Positions 25,194 through 34,179 of a stretch of DNA of 64,000 nucleotides are shown one piece after another (the stretch's first letter is position 1; each line of letters begins with the position of its first letter). Origin of the DNA: VRUE01 sp036406595 (GTDB lineage Bacteria; Actinomycetota; Thermoleophilia; Solirubrobacterales; 70-9). The stretch is from positions 1 through 64,000 of the forward strand of contig DASXAR010000061.1 in the NCBI GenBank assembly GCA_036406595.1, given 5' to 3'. The position numbers were made by a program, and so were the translations under genes. A model generated the notes under the pieces. It did not search any database, was not told where the DNA came from, and was given only the letters and a program-made list of their open reading frames with translations.

Positions 25194-27071
25194 ATGAACG
25201 ATCAAACCGCTCAGACCGCGACGATCGAGACGCGGATACCCGCCCGCCTCGATCGACTTCCCTGGTCGAAGTTCCACTGGCTCGTCGTGATCGGCCTGGG
25301 GACGGTATGGATCCTCGACGGGCTCGAGGTGACGATCGTCGGCAGCATCGGCGATCGCCTCACCGAAAACGGCAGCGGGATCACGCTCGACCCCAGCCAG
25401 ATCGGCACCGCGGCGGCCTTCTACGTCGCCGGGGCCTGTGTCGGCGCCCTCTTCTTCGGCCAGCTCACCGACCGCTTCGGGCGCAAGAAGCTCTTCCTGG
25501 TCACGCTGGGCGTCTACATCGCCGCGACCGTCGCCACCGCCTTCTCCTTCGCCGCCTGGTACTTCTACGCTGCCCGCTTCTTCACCGGATCGGGGATCGG
25601 TGGCGAGTACGCGGCGATCAACTCGGCGATCGACGAGCTGATCCCGGCCCGGGTCAGGGGCCGCGTCGACCTGATGATCAACGGCAGCTACTGGCTCGGT
25701 GCCGCGGGTGGGGCGCTGGCCGCGGTGGCCTTCCTCGACACCGCCCTGTTCGCCGCCGACGTCGGCTGGCGCCTCGCCTTCGGGCTCGGGGCACTGCTCG
25801 GCCTCGGCATCCTCTTCGTGCGCCGCAGCGTCCCGGAGAGCCCCCGCTGGCTCTTCATCCACGGCCGTGAGGAGGAGGCCGAGGGGATAGTCGGCGACAT
25901 CGAGCGGGGCGTGGAGCGGGACACCGGCGAGTCCCTCTCGGAGCCCGACGAGAGCATCGAAGTCGTACAGCGCAGGCGCATCCCGTTCCGCGAGATCGCC
26001 AAGACCGCCTTCTCGAGATATCCCCGGCGGACCGTCCTCGGCCTGGCCCTTTTCGTCGGCCAGGCATTCATGTACAACGCGGTCACCTTCGACCTCGGGA
26101 CGCTGCTCGGGGAATTCTTCGAAGTAGCCTCCGGGACGATCCCGATCTACATCGCGATCTTCGCGATCTCGAATTTCCTCGGCCCCTTCACGCTGGGCAG
26201 GCTCTTCGACACCGTGGGCCGCAAGCCGATGATCGCCGGCACCTATCTCGTCTCTGCGGCCCTCACCGTGGTGCTCGGATTCCTACTGCTCGGCAACAGC
26301 CTCGGAACCTGGGGCTTCATGGCGTTCGTGCTGGCGATCTTCTTCGTCGCCTCCGCGGGGGCGAGCTCCGCCTATCTGACGGTCAGCGAGATCTTCCCGA
26401 TGGAGACGCGGGCGCTCTCGATCGCATTCTTCTATGCGGTCGGCACGGCGGCGGGGGGTATCACCGGGCCGCTTCTCTTCGGCCATCTGATCGCCAGCGG
26501 CAGCCAGGATCAGGTTGCGATCGGCTTCTTCGTCGGCGCCGGGGTGATGGCGATCGGCGGCATCGCCGAGATCCTCTTCGGCGTCCGTGCGGAGCAGGAG
26601 AGTCTGGAGGACGTAGCCAAACCGCTCACCGCGGAGGAGGCGGAGCGGGCAGAGGAGCCGGAAAGGGCCGAGGAGTCCGAGGAGGCGGTCGAGCTGCGCC
26701 GGCGCCGGCAGGGATGGCGCGAGGCGGCGGAGGCGCACCGCCGGCGGGAACGCACCGGGCTCAGGCGCTACCGCCCGGGGCCCGGCCGGTTCGCGTCTTC
26801 GCCTGGAATGCTTCTGACGACGCCCGACGAGCCCGGCCTGGATCACGAGATCGAGATCATCGAACGGGCACTGGGGGAGCACGGCTCCGCCAGCCGCCGG
26901 GAGCTTTACCGCCGGGTCGGCGGCCGCTACTGGGGGCCCGGGCGCTTCGGGGCGGCGCTGCGCGAGGCCGTCGCGGAAGGGCGCGCTCGACGGCTCCGCC
27001 GCGATCAGTACGCCCCGGTCGGCGAGGGGCCGGGAGGTTCGGCCGACTCCGGTGACGGGGCCGCGGCCTAG
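25194..27071 (+). CDS. MFS transporter with C-terminal winged-helix-like domain
   Basis: A 625-aa protein. Residues about 20-465 form a 12-segment MFS carrier of the sugar/metabolite:H+ symporter type, with FGQLTDRFGRKKLFLVTLG (motif A) and RRSVPESPRWLFIHGREEEA after segment 6. Residues about 466-540 are a charged Glu/Arg-rich linker, and about 545-610 (HEIEIIERALGEHGSASRRE, then LYRRVGGRYWGPGRFGAAL) look like a winged-helix fold. The tail is unusual for this family and may regulate transport or bind a partner. The last 4 nt overlap the convergent GH15 gene. Substrate unknown. Confidence 0.88.
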   Translation: MNDQTAQTATIETRIPARLDRLPWSKFHWLVVIGLGTVWILDGLEVTIVGSIGDRLTENGSGITLDPSQIGTAAAFYVAGACVGALFFGQLTDRFGRKKLFLVTLGVYIAATVATAFSFAAWYFYAARFFTGSGIGGEYAAINSAIDELIPARVRGRVDLMINGSYWLGAAGGALAAVAFLDTALFAADVGWRLAFGLGALLGLGILFVRRSVPESPRWLFIHGREEEAEGIVGDIERGVERDTGESLSEPDESIEVVQRRRIPFREIAKTAFSRYPRRTVLGLALFVGQAFMYNAVTFDLGTLLGEFFEVASGTIPIYIAIFAISNFLGPFTLGRLFDTVGRKPMIAGTYLVSAALTVVLGFLLLGNSLGTWGFMAFVLAIFFVASAGASSAYLTVSEIFPMETRALSIAFFYAVGTAAGGITGPLLFGHLIASGSQDQVAIGFFVGAGVMAIGGIAEILFGVRAEQESLEDVAKPLTAEEAERAEEPERAEESEEAVELRRRRQGWREAAEAHRRRERTGLRRYRPGPGRFASSPGMLLTTPDEPGLDHEIEIIERALGEHGSASRRELYRRVGGRYWGPGRFGAALREAVAEGRARRLRRDQYAPVGEGPGGSADSGDGAAA

Positions 27072-28897
27072 GGTTCGGCGACGGCCTTCCCGGCCAGCGC
27101 AACCGCAGCCTCTACATGCGACAGATGGGTGAGCGCGAGGGGGAAGTTGCCGAGCATGCGACCCTGATCCGGGTCGTACTCCTCCGAGAAGAGCCCAAGC
27201 GGGCTGGCGATCGCCTCGGCCGCGTCGAACGCGGCCCGCGCCTCCTCCTCCCTCCCCTGCCGGGCGAGGCAGGTCGCGAGCCAGAATGAGCAGGCGAGGA
27301 ATGCGCCCTCCTCGGGCATCCCATCGTCAGCGTCGTAACGCCGCAGCAGCCCACCCAGCTCGAGTCCGTCGCGGATCGCCTCGGTGGTCCGCAGCATCCG
27401 CTCGTCGTCCCACTCCAGGAAGCCGACCACCGGCAGCCGCAACAGGGCGGCGTCCAGGTCCGTGTGGTCGAAGTCCATGACGAAGATTTCCCTCTCCTCG
27501 TCGTAGCCGCGCTTCTCGATCGCGGCTCGCACCTCCTCGCGAGCCCGGCGCCAGCGATCCGGTATCTCCTTGCCGCAATCCTCGCCAAGCCGGATCCCCC
27601 TGTCCATCGCCGCCCAGGTGAGCGCCTTCGAGTGCACGAAGTGGCGCGGCTCGCCCCGCCACTCCCAGATGCCCCGGTCGCGCTCCTGCCAGTGCTCGAT
27701 CGCGGCGTCGACCAGCTCGGCGACGAACAGCCAGTAATCGTGATCCGGTGAGTTGCCGCGGCGATGCCAGCGCCAGCTCTGGTCGACGAGATGCCCGAAG
27801 GCATCGAGCTGAAGCTGGGTGGAGGCCTGGTTGCCGACGCGGATCGGCTTCGCCCCTCGCCAGCCCTCGAGCCCGTCGAGCTCCTGCTCGCCGAGGCGAC
27901 GCTCCCCCCCGACGCCGAAGAGGATCTGCAGGTCCTTCGCGTTGCCCGCCGCGCTGCGCTCGATGAAACTGCGGAAGTCGTCGGCGTCGCGATCGCAGCC
28001 CAGCTCGGCGAGCGAGCGCACGGTGAGTGCCGAATCCCTGACCCAGCTGTAGCGGTAATCCCAGTTGCGCTCGCCGCTCAGGTTGCGCGCCTCGGGCAGC
28101 GAGGTGGTGGCGGCGGCTGCGATCGCGCCGGTGGGCTCATAGGAGAGGGCCTTCAGGGTGAGAGCCGAACGGCTGACGGCGGGAAATCCGTCCGTCACCT
28201 CCGCGTCGATGCAGGAGGCCCACTCCTGCCACCACTCGATCGCCGCATCGAGGTCCTCCTCGCAGGCGGCTCGATCGAGAGGCTCGAAGCCATCGAGCGA
28301 ATCGAGCTCGACCGGCCGCCGGTACCCGATCTCGAGCACCGCCCGGTCGCCCTCCTTCAGCGCGGCCGAGCAGACGAGCCGGTGCCGCCCCTCGAACTCG
28401 AAATCCAGCCCGCTGCGGATCAGCAGGCCGTCGTCGCCGCCGATCGCGGCCCAGACACCGTCGCCCCCGCGCAGCCAGGGGGCCACGGACCCGTAGTCGA
28501 AGCGCGGGGCGACGCAGACGCGGGGCTCGATGCTCCCGCCGACGCAGTCGAGGATGCGCACGATCCTCGGCCCTTTCCCGCCGGGGCGGGTGAAGAAGTC
28601 GATCAGCCGCGCCTCCCCGTCGGACGACCGCAGGCGCGTCTCCAAGACCATGCTCCTGTCGAGATACCGCTGCTCCCCATCCTCCCCGAGCGCGATCGAG
28701 CAGTGACCACCGCACTCGCGATCGAGCAGCCGAGCGAACAGCGCACCGGAGTCGAAGCGGGGCATACAGCACCAGTCGATCGAGCCCCCCCGCGAGACGA
28801 GGGCGGCGCTGCGACGATCCCCAATCAGCCCATAGTCCTCCAGCGGGGAGTACGATTGTCCTGAATCGCCGGGCTGATCACCCGCAGCGGATCCCAC
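27068..28897 (-). CDS. Glycoside hydrolase family 15 protein
   Basis: A 609-aa cytosolic GH15 protein (no signal peptide). The N-terminal SPLEDYGLIGDRRSAALVSR and GSIDWCCMPRFDSGALFARL are the trehalase-like N-terminal domain; NWDYRYSWVRDSALTVRSL and EEYDPDQGRMLGNFPLALTH are the catalytic (alpha/alpha)6 barrel blocks. Actinobacterial homologues include trehalases and glucan-1,4-alpha-glucosidases; which one this is cannot be decided. ATG 28897 starts it, 170 bp from the divergent sigma factor gene. Confidence 0.92.
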   Translation of the reverse strand: MGSAAGDQPGDSGQSYSPLEDYGLIGDRRSAALVSRGGSIDWCCMPRFDSGALFARLLDRECGGHCSIALGEDGEQRYLDRSMVLETRLRSSDGEARLIDFFTRPGGKGPRIVRILDCVGGSIEPRVCVAPRFDYGSVAPWLRGGDGVWAAIGGDDGLLIRSGLDFEFEGRHRLVCSAALKEGDRAVLEIGYRRPVELDSLDGFEPLDRAACEEDLDAAIEWWQEWASCIDAEVTDGFPAVSRSALTLKALSYEPTGAIAAAATTSLPEARNLSGERNWDYRYSWVRDSALTVRSLAELGCDRDADDFRSFIERSAAGNAKDLQILFGVGGERRLGEQELDGLEGWRGAKPIRVGNQASTQLQLDAFGHLVDQSWRWHRRGNSPDHDYWLFVAELVDAAIEHWQERDRGIWEWRGEPRHFVHSKALTWAAMDRGIRLGEDCGKEIPDRWRRAREEVRAAIEKRGYDEEREIFVMDFDHTDLDAALLRLPVVGFLEWDDERMLRTTEAIRDGLELGGLLRRYDADDGMPEEGAFLACSFWLATCLARQGREEEARAAFDAAEAIASPLGLFSEEYDPDQGRMLGNFPLALTHLSHVEAAVALAGKAVAEP

Positions 28898-28935
28898 GGC
28901 CCGGCTCTACCCCGGCCCCGGCCGGCGGCAAACCA

Positions 28936-28962
28936 GTTTTGCTCCCGGTCCGCGGTGGGTAG
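28936..28962 (+). promoter_or_regulatory. SigB-like promoter of the sigma factor gene
   Basis: GTTT (28936-28939), 17-nt spacer, GGGTAG (28957-28962) followed by C. This exactly matches the SigB/SigF consensus GTTT-N14-17-GGGTAT-like form. The sigma gene starts 105 nt downstream, so positive autoregulation is expected. Confidence 0.75.
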
Positions 28963-29067
28963 CCAGACACTCAGCAAAGCGAGACTTACAAAATGCCGTA
29001 CGGCCCGTTTAAGGCTCGAGGGCGGTACCGGATGTGGACCTCGGTACCGTCGCGGCGTTGAATCCAG

Positions 29068-29904
29068 ATGGCAGACGAGCGACTCAGCGAGGAGATGGAT
29101 AGCTTGCCGGGCCCCGGTGCGGGAACGCAACTGGCGAGCGAACGGGAGCTCTGGCGTCGCTTCTCCCAGAGCCGTGACCCTGAGGTTCGCGAGGAGCTGG
29201 TGCGCCGCAACATGCCGTTCGCGAAGCGCCTCGCGCTCCGCTACCGGGGCGCCAGCGAGTCGTTCGACGACCTCCTGCAGGTCGCCAACCTGGGCTTGCT
29301 CAACGCGATCGATCGCTTCGATCCCGATCGCGGAATCCCCTTCACCGCCTTCGCCTCGCCGACCGTCCTGGGTGAGCTCAAACGGCACTTCCGCGACCGT
29401 GTCTGGACCGTTCGCGTGCCACGCGGCCTGCACGATCGCATGGCGGAAGTCGACAAAGCGATCACCGAGCTGACCAAACAGCTACAGCGCTCCCCCTCGA
29501 TCCCGGAGATCGCCGAGCGGCTCGAGCTCGAGCAGACCGACGTGCTCGAGGTGATGGAGGCAAACCACAACCGGCGGCCCCTCTCGCTGGACCGTCCGGC
29601 GGGGCCCGAGGACCCCGACGAGTCGATGCCGGTCGAATGGGTCGGCCACGAGGACCAGGCCTACGAGCTGGTGGAGGGCAGGATCGCCCTCGACGCAGCC
29701 CTGCCTTTCCTCGACGAGCGGGAGCGGCTGGTGCTCAGGCTTCGCTTCGCGGAGGACATGACCCAGTCCCAGATCGCAGAGCGAATCGGCCACTCGCAGA
29801 TGCACGTCTCGCGCATCCTGCGCCGAGCGCTGGCACGCATCCGCGACCGGATCGAGGAGGAACGCGGCGAGAGCGAGCGCCCCGCCGAGACCCCGGAGGA
29901 CTAG
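29068..29904 (+). CDS. SigB/SigF-family RNA polymerase sigma factor
   Basis: A 278-aa group 3 sigma factor. ESFDDLLQVANLGLLNAIDR is region 2.2 and GIPFTAFASPTVLGELKRHF region 2.3-2.4; SIPEIAERLELEQTDVLEV is region 3, and MTQSQIAERIGHSQMHVSRI is the region 4 helix-turn-helix for the -35 element. The whole matches the general stress/sporulation type rather than ECF factors. The unannotated N-terminal 25 residues are acidic. A SigB-like promoter lies upstream. Its 3' end overlaps by 4 nt the convergent anti-sigma gene. Confidence 0.96.
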   Translation: MADERLSEEMDSLPGPGAGTQLASERELWRRFSQSRDPEVREELVRRNMPFAKRLALRYRGASESFDDLLQVANLGLLNAIDRFDPDRGIPFTAFASPTVLGELKRHFRDRVWTVRVPRGLHDRMAEVDKAITELTKQLQRSPSIPEIAERLELEQTDVLEVMEANHNRRPLSLDRPAGPEDPDESMPVEWVGHEDQAYELVEGRIALDAALPFLDERERLVLRLRFAEDMTQSQIAERIGHSQMHVSRILRRALARIRDRIEEERGESERPAETPED

Positions 29905-30743
29905 CGCGCGGCGACGAAGTGGACGACGAGATAATCGCCGTCGTCTGACCCCTCGATCGTCAGATCATCCGCAAGAGCCTCGAGCGATCCGCCGACGGCC
30001 GGAACTTCGAGCTCCTCGACGATCTTCCCGGCGGCTCCCGGCTCCATCGGTCCGATCCGCAGGCCGATTCCATCCCCGGCCTCGTCGAGACCGAGCCGCA
30101 CGCGCCCGTCCTCGAAGCGTGAGGGCACCGCGGCGGCAATTGCGTCGGTGACGAGGACCGCGTCGGAAACGCGATCGACCGAGAGCTCTCGACGCGCCGC
30201 GAGGGCGCCGACCACCCTGGCGAGGACCGGTCCGAGCAGCTCGGCTCGGTCGGTGACGAGCTCGGTCACGTCCTCTCCTTTCGGCACCTCCGTCGTCGGC
30301 TCGCCGTCGAGGCTTCCGGCTGCGCCGCCCGTGAGCGGCAGGCGCATCGAGACCTCCGTCCCCTGGTTGAGCCCGCCCGATATCGCGAAGCTGGTGGAGA
30401 GCGCCGCGATCAGCGAGAGACCGAGGCGGAGGCTGTCGCGTTCGGGGTCGGCCTGTGGCCGGATCCCCACCCCCTCGTCGCGTACCGTCACGGTGAGGCC
30501 GCTGTCGTCGGGCATCGCCTCCACGCTGAGCGGCCCGGGCCGGCCCTCGTAAGCATGGACGGCGACGTTCATGCAGGCCTCGGTCACCACCGTCTTCAGA
30601 TCCGCAAGGCCCGCTTCGTCCATGCCGATCTCCTCCGCGAGACCGGCCAGCGCGTGCCGAATCACGGCGACGTTCTCCGCCCTGGCGGGAAGAATCATCT
30701 GGAGGCCGCTCGGCCTCTCGGTGGGGGTCGACGTGTATGGCAT
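29901..30743 (-). CDS. Anti-sigma factor (RsbW-like) with two HATPase-like halves
   Basis: A 280-aa protein. The first half has the GHKL kinase features: VVTEACMNVAVHAYEG (N box, Glu and Asn), VRDEGVGI (G1 box) and LRLGLSLIAALS (G2 region), as in RsbW/SpoIIAB serine kinases that sequester sigma factors and phosphorylate STAS antagonists. The second half (about 150-280) is a weaker repeat of the same fold without intact N and G boxes. TTG 30746 is also in frame, but ATG 30743 is preferred. It lies tail-to-tail with the sigma factor gene, its probable target. Confidence 0.85.
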   Translation of the reverse strand: MPYTSTPTERPSGLQMILPARAENVAVIRHALAGLAEEIGMDEAGLADLKTVVTEACMNVAVHAYEGRPGPLSVEAMPDDSGLTVTVRDEGVGIRPQADPERDSLRLGLSLIAALSTSFAISGGLNQGTEVSMRLPLTGGAAGSLDGEPTTEVPKGEDVTELVTDRAELLGPVLARVVGALAARRELSVDRVSDAVLVTDAIAAAVPSRFEDGRVRLGLDEAGDGIGLRIGPMEPGAAGKIVEELEVPAVGGSLEALADDLTIEGSDDGDYLVVHFVAAR

Positions 30744-30818
30744 CAACAGCGCTCTCGCCAGGGGACGATGTTCCCGGCGCCCCCGAGCATAGGCCAGCGC
30801 TCGGCGGTCGATTCATTC

Positions 30819-30845
30819 GCTACCCCTGCTGGCCGGGCGTGAAAC
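30819..30845 (-). promoter_or_regulatory. SigB-like promoter of the anti-sigma gene
   Basis: On the minus strand GTTT (30845-30842), 16-nt spacer, GGGTAGC (30825-30819). Exact match. The anti-sigma start is 76 nt downstream, giving a negative feedback loop. Confidence 0.7.
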
Positions 30846-30875
30846 CACGCTCTCCGAAGCGCTAGGATCGCCCGC

Positions 30876-31247
30876 GTGAGTCCGTCGCCGTTCGACGCGC
30901 GATTCGAGGAGCTGGAGGGTGGGATCCGCACCTTCACGGTGTGCGGAGAGCTCGACATGAATACGGCCCCGGAGCTTGCGCAGCTGCTCGAGGAGAATGT
31001 CTCCGGGCCGGAGGGCGCCGTGATGCTGGACCTCACGCAGTGCGAGTTCATCGACTCGACCGGGATCGCCCTGATCGTGCGCACCTGGCAGCAGGTCGAC
31101 CGCGACGCGGGCGGCGAGGGCAGCGGCCGCATGGTGATCTGCTGCAGCAACCATCAGGTCCTGCGGCTGCTGAAGATCACCGGGGTCGACTCCTCGATCT
31201 CGCTCTACGACGGCCGCGAGGCCGCGCTCGCAGCGCTGCGCGACTGA
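30876..31247 (+). CDS. STAS anti-sigma factor antagonist
   Basis: A 123-aa RsbV/SpoIIAA-like STAS protein. LDLTQCEFIDSTGIALIVR contains the phosphorylatable serine (about Ser61 in DSTG). When dephosphorylated it should bind the RsbW-like kinase and free the sigma factor. The flanking GGEGSGRMVICCSN is a slightly longer loop. GTG 30876 starts it, divergent from the anti-sigma gene, with the anti-sigma promoter between them. Confidence 0.95.
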   Translation: MSPSPFDARFEELEGGIRTFTVCGELDMNTAPELAQLLEENVSGPEGAVMLDLTQCEFIDSTGIALIVRTWQQVDRDAGGEGSGRMVICCSNHQVLRLLKITGVDSSISLYDGREAALAALRD

Positions 31248-31255
31248 GCCGGGCC

Positions 31256-31281
31256 GTTTCGGCACCGAAACTCGGGGTAGC
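31256..31281 (+). promoter_or_regulatory. SigB-like promoter of ctaC
   Basis: GTTT (31256-31259), 15-nt spacer, GGGTAGC (31275-31281). Exact match, 26 nt before the ctaC GTG. The terminal oxidase operon may therefore be stress-inducible in addition to any housekeeping promoter. Confidence 0.65.
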
Positions 31282-31307
31282 GATGGAGCGCCCCCGCCAG
31301 GAAACGA

Positions 31308-32261
31308 GTGGAGGCGGGGGCGAGGTATGTGTCCCCCCTAGACCCACACAGCCCCGCGGCACGCGATATCGCCACGCTGTGGTGGTGGATGCTGGCGGCG
31401 GCGGCGATCGTCTTCGCAGGGGCGATCGCGCTGCTCTGGCTGGGCTGGCGGCGCCGGGGCGAGCCCGGGCTGCCGTGGATCGGCGAGAGCGAGCGCTTCA
31501 ACACCGGGCTGGTGGTCGCGTTCGGGATGGTGATCCCCGCGGTCGTCCTCTCGGCGCTGTTCGTCGGCGCCAACCTGGTCGTGATGCGGGACACCGAACC
31601 GCCCAGCCGCAGCGCGACGGCGATGACCATCGTCGCGATCGGCCATCAGTGGTGGTGGGAGTTCCGGTATCCCGAAAGCGGAGTCGTCACCGCCAACGAA
31701 CTCCACATCCCCGCCTCCACCTCCGTGAACCTGGAGGCCCGCTCGGCCGACGTCATCCACTCCTTTTGGGTGCCGGAGCTGAACCGCAAGATCGACATGG
31801 TCCCCGGCCAGCGCAACCGGATCGAGCTCTACGCCGAACATGCGGGGACGTACCGCGGGCAGTGCGCGGAGTTCTGCGGCCTCCAGCACGCCAACATGGC
31901 ATTCAACGTCGTCGCCGAACCGCAGAGCGGCTTCCAGAGCTGGCTCCGGCAGGAGCAGGCCCCGGCGGAGCCGCCCCAGGGAGCCGAGGCGGTGGCCGGG
32001 ATGAGGGCGTTCATGGAAGGCGCCTGCGCCAGCTGCCACACGATCAGCGGCACCGAGGCGCGGGGCACCGTGGGGCCCGACCTGACCCATGTGGCGAGTC
32101 GCGCCACGCTCGCCGCGCTGACCGGGCCCAACCGGCACGGATTCCTCGATCAGTGGATCAGTGACCCGCAGAGCATCAAGCCCGGCAGCAAGATGCCCGG
32201 GCTCGAGTTGACGGAAGCCCAGTTCAGATCGCTGGTCGCCTACCTCTCGGGGCTGCGCTGA
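31308..32261 (+). CDS. ctaC: Cytochrome c oxidase subunit II with fused cytochrome c
   Basis: Up to 317 aa. Two N-terminal membrane segments anchor a CuA domain: GHQWWWEFRYPE, then CAEFCGLQHANM (Cys186, Cys190, His194, Met197). A C-terminal cytochrome c domain follows, with heme motif CASCH (240-244) and axial Met in PGSKMPGL, as in caa3 oxidases. It accepts electrons from the bc1 complex and passes them via CuA to heme a. GTG 31308 or GTG 31329 may be the start (31329 gives VSPLDPHSPAA as N-terminus, closer to family length). Confidence 0.93.
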   Translation: MEAGARYVSPLDPHSPAARDIATLWWWMLAAAAIVFAGAIALLWLGWRRRGEPGLPWIGESERFNTGLVVAFGMVIPAVVLSALFVGANLVVMRDTEPPSRSATAMTIVAIGHQWWWEFRYPESGVVTANELHIPASTSVNLEARSADVIHSFWVPELNRKIDMVPGQRNRIELYAEHAGTYRGQCAEFCGLQHANMAFNVVAEPQSGFQSWLRQEQAPAEPPQGAEAVAGMRAFMEGACASCHTISGTEARGTVGPDLTHVASRATLAALTGPNRHGFLDQWISDPQSIKPGSKMPGLELTEAQFRSLVAYLSGLR

Positions 32262-32274
32262 TGGGAGCCCCCTG

Positions 32275-34179
32275 ATGGCTATCGCGATTCCGCCCGAGGC
32301 ACGCAGCAGGGTCGAACGGCTCGAGAGCATCTGGAAGGAGGGCTCGGGAATCGTCGGCTGGCTGACGACGGTCGACCACAAGCGGATCGGCATCCTCTAC
32401 TTCTTCACCTCGCTCGCCTTCTTCGCAGCGGGCGGCGTCGAGGCGCTGCTGATCCGCACCCAGCTGATCGGCCCGAACCAGGGCGTGGTCGGGCCTCAGA
32501 CCTTCGATCAGCTGATGACCGTGCACGGCGTGACGATGATCTTCCTCTTCGTCGTCCCGATGTCCGTGGGGGCCTTCGGCAACTACCTGCTGCCGCTGAT
32601 GATCGGCGCCCGGGACATGGCCTTCCCGCGGATGAACGCCGTCTCCTACTGGATCTATCTCTGCTCCGGCATCTTCATCTACGTCGGCCTCTTCACCGGA
32701 AACGGGCCGAGCGCCGGCTGGTTCAACTACGTGCCGCTGGCCTCCCGCGCCTACAGCCCCGGCCCCGGAATCGACTTCTACGCGCTGGGGCTGATGTTCA
32801 CCGGGATCTCGACCACCGCGGCCGCGATCAACATCATCGTGACCATCTTCAAGCTGCGCGCCCCGGGGATGTCGATCAACCGGATGCCGCTCTTCTGCTT
32901 CGCCTTCCTCGCCGTCTCGTTCGCACTCGTCTTCGCCCTGCCGCCGCTCAACATCGCTCTCTTCCTGCTCGAGCTCGACCGGCTCCTCGGCTTCCACTTC
33001 TACGACGTCGGCCTGGGCGGCAACGCGATCCTCTGGCAGAACCTCTTCTGGATCTTCGGCCACCCCGAGGTCTACATCATCATCCTGCCCGCCTTCGGGA
33101 TCGCGACCTCGATCATCCCGACCTTCACCCGTCGCAGGATGGTCGCCTTCCCGTTGGTCGCCCTCGCCGAGATCCTCGTCGCCTTCATCGGCTTCGGCGT
33201 CTGGGCACACCACATGTTCGCCGTCGGCCTCTCCTCGGTGACGACGATCTACTTCGCCGCCGCAAGCCTGGTGATCGTGATTCCCAGCGGCATTCAGCTG
33301 TTCGCCTGGATAACGACCATCGTCACCGGAACGCCTCGGTTCCAGACCCCTTTGCTGTGGATCATCGGCTTCATCGTCCTCTTCATCCTCGGCGGGCTCT
33401 CCGGCGTGATGTTCGCGGCGATTCCCTTCGACCAGCAGCTCACCGACACCTACTTCGTCGTCGCCCACTTCCACTACGTGATCTTCGGCGCCGCGGTCTT
33501 CCCCCTGCTGGGCGGCATGTACTACTGGTTCCCGAAGGTGACCGGCCGCATGTACCACGAGGGCTGGGGGAAGACCAGCTTCTGGCTCACCTTCGCCGGC
33601 ATGAACCTGACCTTCTTCCCGATGCACATCCTCGGCCTGGCGGGAATGCCGCGGCGCGACTACACCTACGGGGGCGACCTCGGCTGGACCGCCCTGAACG
33701 CGATCGAGACGATCGGCGCCTACCTGCTCGCGGCCGGCCTCCTGACCGTCGCAGCCAACCTCGCCGTCAGCCTCTTCAGGGGCGCGCCTGCCGGCGCGGA
33801 CCCCTGGCAGGGGGACACTCTCGAGTGGTCGACGAGCTCGCCGCCGCCGCCCTACAACTACGCGGTCATCCCCACCGTCACCAGCCCCTACGCGATGTGG
33901 GATCGCGAGGACCGCGATGCCGACGTCAGGAACCTCGCCGAAGGTGAGAAGACCCTCGAGCAGGGGCACGAGACCGCATCGACCAGCGTCGTCGACGCCG
34001 AATGGGACGAGATCCTCGAGATGCCGTCGAGGTCGTGGTGGCCACCGGTCGTCGCGGTTGCGCTCTCGGGGGTTTTCGCCTTCATCCTCCTGCAGCGCTG
34101 GCTGGCTGCCGGCATATTCCTGCTGCTCACCTTCGCTGCGATCGGCGGCTGGCACTGGAAGGAGCCCCAAGAAGCATGA
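32275..34179 (+). CDS. ctaD: Cytochrome c oxidase subunit I, with C-terminal extension
   Basis: A 634-aa heme-copper oxidase subunit I that reduces O2 and pumps protons. TVHGVTMIFLF holds a heme a ligand, GHPEVYIIILPAFGI the CuB His and cross-linked Tyr (about His263, Tyr267), WAHHMF two CuB His (about 312-313), and HFHYVIFGAAVF the heme a/a3 His pair. After the 12-segment core, the last 60 residues add two more membrane segments (WWPPVVAVALSGVFAFILLQ, then LAAGIFLLLTFAAIGGWHW), like a fused subunit IV. It follows ctaC by 13 nt. Confidence 0.95.
   Translation: MAIAIPPEARSRVERLESIWKEGSGIVGWLTTVDHKRIGILYFFTSLAFFAAGGVEALLIRTQLIGPNQGVVGPQTFDQLMTVHGVTMIFLFVVPMSVGAFGNYLLPLMIGARDMAFPRMNAVSYWIYLCSGIFIYVGLFTGNGPSAGWFNYVPLASRAYSPGPGIDFYALGLMFTGISTTAAAINIIVTIFKLRAPGMSINRMPLFCFAFLAVSFALVFALPPLNIALFLLELDRLLGFHFYDVGLGGNAILWQNLFWIFGHPEVYIIILPAFGIATSIIPTFTRRRMVAFPLVALAEILVAFIGFGVWAHHMFAVGLSSVTTIYFAAASLVIVIPSGIQLFAWITTIVTGTPRFQTPLLWIIGFIVLFILGGLSGVMFAAIPFDQQLTDTYFVVAHFHYVIFGAAVFPLLGGMYYWFPKVTGRMYHEGWGKTSFWLTFAGMNLTFFPMHILGLAGMPRRDYTYGGDLGWTALNAIETIGAYLLAAGLLTVAANLAVSLFRGAPAGADPWQGDTLEWSTSSPPPPYNYAVIPTVTSPYAMWDREDRDADVRNLAEGEKTLEQGHETASTSVVDAEWDEILEMPSRSWWPPVVAVALSGVFAFILLQRWLAAGIFLLLTFAAIGGWHWKEPQEA

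Noticed and set aside
32224..34170. Open frame of 648 codons on the minus strand
   Set aside because: Antisense to ctaD; highly charged repetitive composition without any recognisable domain.
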